Origin: Porogramme epimiltina
Taxonomy: Eukaryota > Basidiomycota > Agaricomycetes > Polyporales > Polyporaceae
NCBI GenBank assembly: GCA_900155495.1
Contig: FTLJ01000859.1
Span: 1 to 64,000 of the forward strand
DNA length: 64,000 nt
Direction: 5' to 3'
Part shown: in pieces, positions 34,890-45,078 of the stretch
Layout: each line of letters starts with the position of its first letter
How positions within the stretch are numbered: position 1 is the first letter of the stretch
Translations under genes and position numbers: made by a program
Notes under the pieces: model-generated
The model's database searches: none
What the model saw: only the letters and a program-made list of their open reading frames with translations
What the model was told of the DNA's origin: nothing

Positions 34890-36043
34890 ATGCTCAGGCT
34901 CTGGTCCTTCGGGACGCGCTCTGCTCTCCCCCGATGTAGGGCTATCCACACTACCGCCGTCGCCAATGCCAGCGCAGAAGCGGAGAGCTCGACCGCTGCT
35001 GCCAGCAAGTGGACACCCAACTCTGTGAGGACGGGGCTCATTGCGCGGAAGCGGGGGATGACGGTGATGTGGGACACGCACGGGGTGCGGTATCCGGTAA
35101 CAGTGCTCCAGGTGCGTGCTACGCTTCCTATGCGCCTAGTGGGATACTTAAGCAGGTTGCTGCAGGTGGAGAACTGTCAGGTCACAGCAAATGTAAAGAC
35201 GGTCCGGGACGACAGCAGCGAGTATCATGCCGTTCAGGTCGCGGCCTCGGACAGGTCACCCAAGAACGTCACGAAGCAGATGCTTGGCCACTTCAACAGG
35301 GCCGGTGTGTCTCCAAAACGCATTGTGAAGGAGTTCCGCGTGTCCCCAGATGCGCACATCCCCGTCGGTGTGTATGATGCACACTCCTCAAGAAAGTAAG
35401 CTAACAAGTATGGGCCACAGGAACCACGCTGTCCGCCATACATTTTGTGCCCGGGCAGTTCGTGGATGTCATTGCCAACTCGTACGTCACTCCCCATGCC
35501 GTACTGGCGCTCACTCATCCTGCCTAGTATCGGGAAGGGTTTCCAGGGTACCATGAAGCGGTGGAACTTCAAGGGTCTGCGTGCAAGCCACGGTGTGTCC
35601 ATCTCTCATCGTGCCGCAGGTGCCATTGGTGCCCATCAAGTACGTCGCCGCCCTTCGTCCTCGCCCGCTGGTCTGACATACGTCCGCCACAGGACCCCGG
35701 TCGTGTATGGCCCGGAAAGAAAATGGCTGGCAGGTTGGGCGGCGAGCGCATCACCACGCAGAACCTTCATGTCGTCCGCGTCGACTCGGAGCTTGACCTC
35801 ATCTTTGTCCGTGGTTGTGTGCCCGGCATTGACGACGCGCACGTCATGATCCGCGACGCGAAGAAGAAGATGACGCAGCTCTCGCAGCACAACCATGCGA
35901 AGGGCAACATGGAGAAAATCCTACCGAGGGGCTTGGTGGACCTTCCTTTCCCCGCTGGCACGAAAGAGTTAGCGCAGACACTACCCTCTGTGATCGAAGC
36001 GCCTTCGTCTCGTGTTAGCAACCCGTTCATCCCTAGAGAGTAG
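34890..36043 (+). CDS. MRPL9: Mitochondrial large-subunit ribosomal protein uL3m
   Basis: Protein uL3 of the mitochondrial ribosome. The N-terminus is a predicted presequence rich in Arg/Ser/Ala ([20 protein letters not shown]). The uL3 body follows: [26 protein letters not shown], the signature [15 protein letters not shown], then [10 protein letters not shown] and [21 protein letters not shown]. The C-terminal extension ends SNPFIPRE. Five or so exons with short introns; the uL3 consensus H/R-rich tip appears only after splicing SIGKGFQ to the preceding VDVIAN. Symbol follows the yeast name. Confidence 0.93.
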
Positions 36044-36553
36044 ATACTTTATAATTTTCACCCCTTCTCTCCTTAATGTGGGGTTATATCACCTGCCAAA
36101 ACGAGCTCCGGAGTCGCTTCATGCCGAGTGCCCTGCAAAAGAAAGAGAAAGGTATGACTTGCGGCACCACTCTCCTCTACAGCGTCGCGACGTCCCCAGA
36201 CAGACTGCGTGGAAATGGGTGTTGGTTGGATTTGTATGTCACTTCAGTGTCTATTTGACTGGTATGCTGTGCCGGCGCCGACTTAGTGAGTGACTTACCT
36301 TGGTAGACGTTGCCCGTTCTGACAACCGCCGCTTGACACTATAGACATGCGTGATATACCGCCCAATGCTTTGTCCATGTCTCGTGGGGACAGCAAGCTG
36401 CGGCCACCCATCGGAGAGTTGTATAAAAGGTGCAGCTGGACCATACGTTCCCCCATCGAGCCGGGTGCTCCCATCTTTCCTTTGAACCTCTATCTTCGCC
36501 CCTTTCTTTAACTTCCCCTGCCTTTGCACTATATTTCGACTCTTAATTTTACG
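36044..36553. promoter_or_regulatory. Promoter region of the mucin-like gene
   Basis: Contains a TATA box at 36422-36429 followed by a pyrimidine-rich tract (about 36470-36550), a common basidiomycete core promoter layout. No gene is supported between the uL3m stop and the ATG at 36554. Confidence 0.6.
36422..36429 (+). promoter_or_regulatory. TATA box (TATAAAAG)
   Basis: TATAAAAG lies 125 bases upstream of the ATG of the mucin-like secreted protein gene. It is a consensus match at a normal distance. Confidence 0.7.
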
Positions 36554-38077
36554 ATGCGGACGCCAGCCTTCCTTACCATTGCCAGTCTCGTGGTATGTTC
36601 TCATACGCTGCCGCTTCCCAGGTACGTACGTACGCCGAGAAATTTCTGTATTCTTGCTGACAGCGTTATAGCTCATTCAACATCACAAGCACAATAATAT
36701 CCTCCACTCCCCAGCTTCCCTCGGCGTCGTCCAGCGGTGTTCAGTCCTCAGGGAACTCGACAGACATTTCAGCAACGGATACAACCTCGCTTGCCACCGC
36801 CACCGACTCGGCAATAACAACCGTCGCCGGCACCTCTGTGAACGCCACGTCCTATACTATTACTTCCAGCTATTCATCCGACGTTTCCAATGCCACGTCT
36901 ACATCCACGATCGATTCCCTCTCAGCAAACGCCACAGACACAAGCACCGACGCCGCTGCTACCGCCACTGACACCTCCTTCCTTCCTGTCTCGACGGACG
37001 ACGGATCTAATTCGACATTGACGTCTGTGTACGAGACAACCTCCACCTACTCCGCACAGCCCACGGCCACAAGCATTTCGTTTGACGTTCCGGTGGTGCC
37101 ACCCGCATGTCTCGCGCTTGCCTCTGGGGTGTACTATACATCGGCAGCCGCGCCGACGTCCAGCGTCCCCCCAGCCACGTACAACGGGACCTTCGCTTCA
37201 TACACCACTGCCCTCAACGTGACATCGACGGACACCATCGTCTCTGCATCCACATACACCCCGCTCAACAGCACGACCACATCGTCGTTCGGGACATTGT
37301 CTAGCACTGCGCTAATTGCCAGCGCCACGGCAAATGTCACCGCAACCGCTACGGACGCGACGGCCTCCACGGATGCGGCAGCTTCCACAGATGCGGCAGC
37401 CTCCACGGATACGGCAGCCCCCACGGATACGGCGATCCCTACAGATTCTACGGCCCCCACAGATGGCACGGCAAACAGCACACTCACCAAGCGCATAGCG
37501 CAGACCGACCTGCCAGCCGTCGCCCAGTCCTGGCAGGACCTCTGCGTACGCGTCATTCTCTTCGCTGAGCTTTCTCTTCTCTGATGTCTCTCTTATGACA
37601 GCTCGTCAGCGGTGGTGACATCTTCACAAACGAGCCGTGCGTCCAGCTCGCCGGGCTCGACGGCCTGAACGCGCTCCTCGCGGACGCGGACCCGTGCGCG
37701 CAGCAGGACGTCGCGGATGCGATGGTCGACTTCGCCAAGTCGCCCGGCGTGACGAACAGCGCAGACCTGATCGCGAACGCGCTCGCGTACCGCGCGCACC
37801 CGCGCAACGCGTTCGACATCTCCGGCGTGCTCCCGGCGACGCCGTACTGCACGCGCGCGCCGCGCAACACGGAGCTCGCAGGGGTCGTCAACGGGCAGCT
37901 GGAGGGCGTCAACCCGGGGATCTACGGCGGTGTGTCGGTTGGGCTGTTTGCATTTGGAGCGGGTGAGTGCAGGTTTGCCTAGGGCTGGGTGTAGGGCAAG
38001 CACTGACACTTCATTTTGTAGATGGCACGTGCCCATTTGGGCAGACACCGGACGTCTCTACCTGCACCTGCTCGTGA
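36554..38077 (+). CDS. Ser/Thr-rich mucin-like secreted protein with conserved Cys C-terminal domain
   Basis: Four exons. The N-terminus (MRTPAFLTIASLVVCSHTLPLP) is a signal peptide. About 250 residues of Thr/Ser/Ala-rich sequence with many NxS/T sites follow, suggesting dense glycosylation. Short repeats of the type TDAAAS occur at 37351-37470. A dibasic KR (LTKRIAQTDLPAVAQ) then looks like a Kex2 cleavage site before the C-terminal domain, which has about six cysteines (SWQDLC/LVSGGDIF, NEPCVQLAG, ADPCAQQDVADAM, TPYCTRAPRN, DGTCPFGQTPDVSTCTCS). I recognise the C-terminal domain as shared among Agaricomycete secreted proteins but know no function. The domain lies after the processing site, so it could be released from a mucin propeptide. 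Confidence 0.85.
37351..37470 (+). repeat. Imperfect 18-nt coding repeats
   Basis: Six or so units of 15-18 nt encode variants of TDAAAS, TDTAAP and TDSTAP inside the mucin-like region. Such repeats expand and contract easily and are a likely source of length variation between strains. Confidence 0.8.
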
Positions 38078-38939
38078 GCCATGATATCATGCCATTGGAC
38101 ACAACCGGAAGTGACAATTCGTTGCGCGGTGACCGAACATTATAGAATGTAGTAAACATGTTGGCGGCGCCGTCGTCACTACTAGCCAGCAGTCGGGCGA
38201 GTTATATCATACAATCTTATTCTATGCACCTAGCCGAATCAGAAACGTTGGGCCTTGCCTGACCAGCATTGGTGGAGAGATGATACCCTCGTGATTTGGC
38301 ACCTTAGAATCCTGCACCACAATCATATGAAGCAGCCTCAACTCCAGTAAAGCGTCTCGAGTGGCGTGAGTCCCGTGTTCATCCCGTGCGCCACTTCGAA
38401 GCTTCCCGACTACTGAATGTTCTCCATCCACTCCCTACAGGGCGGAGTCTGAATTTCAAAGTGTAGGCCTCTCTTCCGATACACGACACCTATGTCAGCT
38501 CTGACGGTAGTTTATTTAAGGGCCATGGGGACATATAAATCGCAATGTGTATCTCTGAAAACGTTCACCTTCATTGATGGTGTGAAACTCCGCAACTTTA
38601 TGTTGACAGACGGGAGGCATGGATCGTACTGGTTTTATCATTGTATATGGCAAGCCACGGCTTGTCGGATCCTACCACGGTATCTGGAGTTTCGTAAGAG
38701 GTCAAGTCGACAGCGCCCCATGTACCCATATGGATGGCTGTCCACTTGCGCCACGGCGGGCTCCATGAACTTTCAAGGGAAGATCCTCGAAGTGGGTGGC
38801 GCATGACGATCATGGGACAGTCATACACATATCCGGGGGCAGTGAGTAGACATTATCGCTCCACTGCCAGGAGGTATTTATTGAGGGATAGTCAGTTGTT
38901 GTCCTGTGCCCGTCCCGCCCCTTTACCATCTTAACTACG
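38078..38939. other. Spacer upstream of Nis1-like copy 2
   Basis: No gene is supported. An open frame at 38492-38806 has no signal peptide or motif. The region should contain the promoter of the Nis1-like gene; no consensus TATAAAA was seen, only a tatttat at about 38874. Confidence 0.5.
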
Positions 38940-39473
38940 ATGAAGCTCACTGCCATCCTATTCTCCCTTTTGACTTCCGTCATGGGACAGAACATTCTGA
39001 TCCGCGCCCCTGTGGACGACACCACTGTTTCGCCGAACAGCACATTTATTGTCCAAGTAGACAAACCCGTAAGTCTAATTATAGATACTCAAAGCAATGC
39101 TAGGAGCTCACTTTTGTACATAGAACTCTCTTTCTCCCTCCATGGATGTCTCTATTGCTATCGGGATGGAGAGCTGTGAGGCTGCGGGATGTGATGCCGT
39201 CGGTGAAGCGCAGATGTTGGGGAACGTGCTCTTTACGGGCGCATACTCCCCTACACTGAAGACCGGCACCGGAGACTTGTCTCAAAACTACACTGTGAAA
39301 GTCCCTGCGAGTATGGCCACGGGACAGGCCGTGCTCACTGTGGCACATTTTTATCTACTCGGAGTGCGTTTGAACGTCGAGTTCTATCGGATTTTATGAG
39401 TTACTGATATTCTATGTAGGCGGGTGCAAATCCTATGGTTGAAGTGTCTAACATTACTGTTAATGTCCAGTGA
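38940..39473 (+). CDS. Nis1-like small secreted protein, copy 2
   Basis: Three exons, about 150 residues, with the same intron positions as the gene at 14292-14826. It opens with a signal peptide (MKLTAILFSLLTSVMGQ). The domain follows: RAPVDDTTVSPNSTFIVQV, DVSIAIGMESCEAAGC, LGNVLFTGAYSP, NYTVKVPASM, AVLTVAHFYLLGAG. It ends in NPMVEVSNITVNVQ, the expected final strand of the family. Two cysteines (GMESC, AAGC) are close enough to pair. Nis1 relatives include plant-pathogen effectors, but homologs in saprotrophs have no known role; I do not infer toxicity. Identity to copy 1 is low by eye, so the duplication is old. Confidence 0.82.
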
Positions 39474-39869
39474 TACCTATCACTCTTCCTCCATGTAGTG
39501 TATTGGCAGTTTCCCCCCGGATGTTTGTTTGAATACTAGTAGGACTGAATTCGTTTCCTCGATTGCTATACTACCTCTAGCTTAGAGTATAAATTAACGA
39601 TGAAAATCTCTGCTTTGGATGATAATACCAAAGCAGACCGAGTAAAACCATCGGGGGCCCACCAAGGGGCCTTTACGAGCAACTACAGTACCTTCCTAAT
39701 TTGGGGAGGAGGTAAGCGCCTTGGACTGCCAGGTGGAGGTGCCTGGAGCAGTCCTCACGGAGGCAACGTCATAGGGCTCCACCCTGTGCATGATTCCAGC
39801 CGCCTTGCCGCCCACCCTGACGACAGTCCTAGCCCTATAATTTATGCCCTGAGACTCTATACTACCACC
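39474..39869. other. Spacer, Nis1-like gene to 5-phosphatase gene
   Basis: About 400 bp. A tataaat near 39588 and a tataattt near 39836 are possible promoter elements for the 5-phosphatase gene. No gene is supported. Confidence 0.45.
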
Positions 39870-41387
39870 ATGTCGGACACTTCCTCGCGCCCCCTCGTTC
39901 AGATTGCCTCTTACAACACGAACCTCCAAGCTGAGCACGGTCTCCCTCAAGACCTCGTCGACTGGCTCGCGCCCACACTACAAGTATCAAGCTTCCTTGC
40001 GCGGGAGCGCCGTGCGCCGGACATTGTCGCTGTCGGTTTCCAAGAATTATTACCGCTGCATCTAGGATGTAAGCCTCCCCTTTCTCGTGGCTAGGCATTG
40101 GACTTAATGTGGTATGTTGGCATCTCCAGTTGCCGGAATCTCCAAGGGCGTTATAGAGAGCCGCAACGCGCTCATTCTCTCCCAGATTGAGGCGCATGCT
40201 CCAAACAAGGAGCGCTACACTCTCATCGCCAAAGTCGTCAACGTTGGCGTCGCGCTCCTTGTGTACGGGCGGGACGACGGGATTGGGCGCCGCGCATGCG
40301 ACGTTCAGACGCAGTGGACGGGGTGTGGCCCCGCGCACCTGGGCAACAAGGGCGCGGTGGGCGTGCGGTTTCGGGTGCCAGACGAGGGTGGCGGCGTTGG
40401 AGAGGTCTATACGTGAGTAACCCCCAGGCTGCGCGTCGGAGGTACACCGGGCTCACGTCCATCTAGGTTCGTGTGCGCACATCTCACCGCGCACGCGCAC
40501 AAGAACGCAGAGCGCGTGAAGGACTATCATAGCATCGTCGGCACGCTGCTCTTTCCTCCACTCCCCGGGACGGCATCTCGCACGCCCACAACAATGTTCG
40601 CGACGTCGCATCTGTTCTTCTTCGGCGACCTCAACTTCCGCCTCGCGCTCCCCTCGTCCCATGCACTAGCAGCTCCCGATCAGCTTGCAAACCTGGCCGA
40701 GGCGCTATCACACGATGACGGACGGGCGTCGCTAAAAGAGTACGACCAGCTCGTGAATGAGCGTGACGTCAAGGGCACGATATTTCATGGCTTTCGTGAG
40801 GGGGAATTTTGGCGGTTTAAATGCAGCTACAAATACCGTCTAGGCGAAGTGGACCACTACGAGTGCGTGCATGCGTTTTAGTGTCTAGGGTTGAATTCCT
40901 GATCCCCCTTGGCAGCTCGAAGCGCACGCCCTCATGGACGGACAGGATCATGTACTCTACACATTCAGACTCGCCTGATGCTCCACAAGATTCGGGTATC
41001 ACTAATGTCTTGTACACCGCTATCCCCTCGTATACCACATCTGACCACGTATGTTGTCACTCTTCACATTTGTCCTTGCTTTCACTTATTTTCTCGCAGA
41101 AACCTGTTGTGTCCCTACTACTCCTTCCGCCTCCTGTGAAAACCACTACAACTGTACCTGTACTCCGCCTACCCGAAGGATACCACCCTACCCCGGACCC
41201 CTGGACGCTCCTCAAGAAGTATTCGGGACGCGCACTCGGTCGTGTCATCGGCTACACCTGGTGGCTCCTTTACCTCCTCGGCGCTGGCTCTGCCCTGTTC
41301 GGCCTTGGCAACCTGCTCCTCAGTCTCGGGGCGTGGCGGTGGTGGCGCGCGGCCCAGACGGGCGACCAGGAGGTGCTGTTGCCTTAG
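39870..41387 (+). CDS. Inositol polyphosphate 5-phosphatase with C-terminal membrane segment
   Basis: Removes the 5-phosphate of inositol phosphates or phosphoinositides. The endonuclease/exonuclease/phosphatase fold is recognisable in order: QIASYNTNLQ, DIVAVGFQEL, CGPAHLGNKGAVGVRFRV, FVCAHLTAH, FFFGDLNFRL, GEFWRFKCSYKYR, and after splicing the active-site motif PSWTDRI and TSDHKPV. Five or so exons. After the catalytic domain there is a linker and one or two hydrophobic stretches (WWLLYLLGAGSALFGLGNLL), ending AQTGDQEVLLP. This makes it a likely tail-anchored membrane enzyme, unlike the soluble or Sac-domain types of yeast. The N-terminus has no signal peptide. Confidence 0.9.
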
Positions 41388-41716
41388 AGCCCTTCTCCCT
41401 CCCCTTGCGTTCGGACATACATGTGCTGCGTCCATACCTCGTGGCATGTCTTATTATACCGCCCTACGCTTTTCGGGCGATGTACGGACCATCTACTTGT
41501 ATTCCTTGGACGTTATGTTTTCTAATGATGTACTGATATGCAAACCTACTCGGTCTATAAGTACACGAAAGCTGGGATATGGCGATGCAGCGAAACGATC
41601 TGACGAGTCCGCAAAACGATACGGTACAAGATGCAATTAGAGAAACGGATGAGATAAGAAAAGCGGAACGAGTGTGGTATATCGAGCCTATGCACAGAGC
41701 CTGGAACGTCGGGCCC
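41388..41716. other. Spacer between convergent genes
   Basis: 3' flanks of the 5-phosphatase and the first MFS gene. Nothing else recognised. Confidence 0.5.
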
Positions 41717-44352
41717 TCAGGGCTTGACGACCTTGGCACCCACCCCGTCAGCATCGTCCACGACGATGAGCGGCTCGGGGACACCGACGAGCGTGTCCTC
41801 GCGCCCCAAGCGCGGCGGATCCTCGTCGTCCTCGCCGAACACGAGCGGTTGCTGCTCCTCGACGTCGTCCAGTTCATGCTCCGTGTCAGGCAGACGCACG
41901 CATGAAATGAGGACGAACGCGATGACCAGGGCGCCGCAGGCGACGAGGAAGATCGTCTTCGGGAACGTGCGCACCGTCTTGGAGAACGTGATGCCGTACA
42001 CGAAAGGCCCGATGACCGACGAGCTGATGACGCGGACGAGAGGTCAGTTATGACGTCATGTAATACAGGAAACGGGTCTCGACGCACCTCAGCGCCTGGA
42101 CGACGCTCAGCGAGCCGAAGAGCCTGCCCGAGTCCTGGCCGCCGCGGCGGTTGTAGAGCGTGAGCGCGACGGCGTGCACGGCGGGGTTGAAGCCCATGCC
42201 GACCGCGCCGCACGCGGTGATGACGGCGAACATGAGCCCGCTCGTGCTGAAGAGCATGAGCGTGTACACACCGACGTCGAGCGCGACGGACGCGCGCGCG
42301 AGGCGCAGGTCGAACTTGGCGGTGTTGTGCGCGTTGCGCGTCGCGCTCAGCGCGCGCCGCCGCGAGGCGGAGCGCTCGGACGTCGGGCTGAGCGGCTCGT
42401 CGGTCTCGGAGGGAAGCTGGATTGGCTTGGGCTTGAAGAAGCGGATGACGGCTGGGTGGGGTGTGAGGAGAGGGTGAGTGTGTAGATCGGGTTGAGGACG
42501 TACTGGGTAGGATGAGAGTCAAGAAAGCGGCACGGGCGACGCCGACAGAGCTGAACCAATAGTTGACCTAGTTCATGCTGGTTGGTGAGGGTACAAAGGG
42601 TTATAGGAATGGGAACTAACTTGCTCCGTGGTCCAACCGTAAGCCATCGCCAGATATTGCAGGATATATACATACAGGCCCTGTGAGCGCACGTCAGCAA
42701 TCGTAGCGCGACCATAGGAGCTTCAATCATGCTTACCATGAGCGAAACCACGAATGCGTATGCAACGACGAGGAACGTCAAGTTCCAATCCCGCCGTTTA
42801 CCCTTGGCAGGGTTTCCACCTTTGTTCAAATCCACAGGGAAGAAGAGGGCGAGCGGCTGCAAGAACGCGAACATGCGCTTCAGGAACACAAGCGGCCCTC
42901 CGTGGGCGTGCGTAGCGCGGTACTCCTCAACGTCGAGCTTGTGACGGGCTTGGGCAGCCTTCAGGTCTGCCGGAGACAGCGACTCCGGGATAACGAACCA
43001 TATAAGGAGGGAGTACATGACGTGAATCGCCGTCGAGATGTAGAACACCATGATGAATTGGCCGGTGAAGCGGATCACCAGGCCTCCGAGGGCTGGGCCA
43101 ATAGCGACACCGGTGAAAAGCAGCCCAAGATCCAGGGAGAAGAGGCGGGAACTATGCAGCTAGCTTAGTTCCCGCTGTGTGCTCCCGACAGGCGACTCAC
43201 CGAAGAGCCGGAGGGGTGCAGTCCGCGAAGTACGCATTGACTGTCGCGCTTAGTAAAGCTCGACCTGATGTTCCAAATTAGTCCCCCGGATTCAATGTCA
43301 TACTTCGCAGAATATCAGCTTACCTCCAAGGAAACCTTCGACGAGGGGCCCCAGGAGGAGGAACCAGTACCCGCCCGGAATGTAGTCGTAGAACCAGAAG
43401 ACGCAGAGGAAGGTCAAGTCCGCGATCAATAGACCGACGACGGCGCAGCCCAAGATGCGCGTGCGCCCAAGCCGGTCCGAGAGCTGCCCGATCCTAGAGC
43501 TTCAGTCCCTCCTCTCCACACACTGAGCGCAACGAACACTCACCGAGCCCCACCATGCGGTGGTCATGCACGTCAAGATACCCATGCTCGTCGTCATGAT
43601 CATTGACAGCTGCGCGACGCTCGCGGCGACGTCCGGGTCCTGCGCGCACGCGCGTGCGCTCGGGTCTGCGGCGCGCGCACGCTCTCAGCACACCGCCGTA
43701 CAGCACACACACCGTGGGGCAAGCAACAACGCTCACCGGAGAACGCCGCGGCGACGACGGACCGCGCGAGCACGCCCGCGAGGGCCTCGTCCGGGGTGCC
43801 CTGGTCCGGGTTCAGGACGGGCTGGTGCGCCTGGCACACGAGGTACGTGAACAGCTCGACCTTGGCCGCGGCGGTGATCGTCCACGCGATCGAGGCGAAC
43901 GGCATGTACGCCAGGAACCTGTGCGGCGCCGTCGTGGGGTGCGCCCACAAGCCTCTTCAGCATTCCCGTGCGGGGAGCGAAGTCGAGGGCGGAGATTCTG
44001 TAACTCACCACCAAGGCGACGGCCGACGCCACCACGGCCGGTCCTGCGTCCACTCCATGTCGCGCTCGACGGGGTACGCCCCGCCCGCGCCGTCTTCCCC
44101 ATCGTCCCCGCTCACGAGCGTCTCCTCCGCGGCGTGGTGGTGGTGGTGGTGCGGGTGCACGAGCTCGCCGATGAGCTCGACCTCCTCCTCGTTCAGGCTC
44201 GCCGAGGCGCCGGGCACGAGCAGCTCCTCGGGCGCGGGGAGCAGCGGGAGCGAGCCCGTCGCGGCGTGCCCGCGCGCGGGGCGCGAGCGCGAGCGCGGGG
44301 GGCTCTGCGGGCGGAGGAGCGGCTCGCGGGACGAGGCCCGGGACGTCGGCAT
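41717..44352 (-). CDS. MFS transporter, copy 1
   Basis: Major facilitator superfamily permease, 12 predicted membrane helices, plasma or vacuolar membrane. A long cytosolic N-terminus contains a Ser/Arg region, an acidic segment and the run HPHHHHHH, then RPWWRRPSPWW precedes helix 1. The motif A region is QLSDRLGRTRILGC after splicing. The central loop is long (PESLSPADLKAAQARHK and RRALSATRNAHN). The last helices (FLVACGALVIAFVLISCVRL) are followed by an acidic tail. The layout corresponds to the drug:H+ antiporter-like MFS group common in basidiomycetes; the substrate is unknown. About ten exons. The neighbour at 45079-47353 is a tandem paralog in the same orientation. Confidence 0.85.
44134..44151 (-). 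repeat. (CAC)6 histidine tract
   Basis: Six CAC codons on the minus strand encode the histidine run in the cytosolic N-terminus of MFS copy 1. It is a microsatellite in coding sequence; metal binding is conceivable but not shown. Confidence 0.85.
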
Positions 44353-45078
44353 GCTGCTTACGCTGGCTGGGGGGTACCGTTCCGGTGGGCGCGCCGAGGG
44401 TCGCTTGGGGGCTCTCTTCTGGGGGCTGGTGCGCAGTCGGCGTGCGGGGAGGGGGGAGTGCGGGGGAGTTGTGGTGGGGAAGAGAGAGGGGTGCTGTGTG
44501 GAGAGGAGGAAAAAAGAGCGTCAGGTGCCGGCGTGGGGAGGATGTTATAGGACGCGGAAGAGGTGGAGGGCCATGGGAGGCCGCGATAACGATGCAGGGG
44601 GCGGCCGAGGTCCAAGGTTCGGAAAATGCTGACGGCTGCTCTGTAATCACTGTAATCACTGCAATAATACACCGGCCCCGCGGCCTTCGCGGCGTCGTCC
44701 ATGCGGCGTCGGCGTGGGTCCCCTGAACACTGTCTGTGCGTTTTCGAATTCCCCGCCATGCGCCGAGGTTTGGGCACACTGCGCCCGCGGGGCGTGTGCA
44801 CGCTAGCAAACTTTGAAGAAACGCTATGGCCGGATGGCATCGATCCCGAAGGCTGCGTGGACTCCGGCGCAATCGCCACCCGATCGAGATCCAACATGTA
44901 TTCGACTCTATTCCCCGATCCTCCTGTCCTTCCCAGACCTCCTCAACACATCCAAGACAACGCCAAATTACATCCTGTAAAACACATATTTTGCTTCCAG
45001 CAACCCCCAGGGAAAACTCAGTGCAGCCAGCGGGCCACGAATCGCCTCGGCGCGCCCGAGCGCGACGTAAGCACCCCA
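44353..45078. promoter_or_regulatory. Spacer between the tandem MFS genes
   Basis: Upstream region of MFS copy 1 and 3' flank of copy 2. A 9-bp direct repeat (tgtaatcac twice, 44642-44659) and a minus-strand CTATAAC (about 44545) are the only features noted. A very long open frame crossing the region on the minus strand has no motif and is a GC artefact. Confidence 0.45.

Noticed and set aside
38492..38806. Open frame of 104 codons upstream of Nis1-like copy 2
   Set aside because: No signal peptide, motif or codon bias, and no promoter element at a useful distance.
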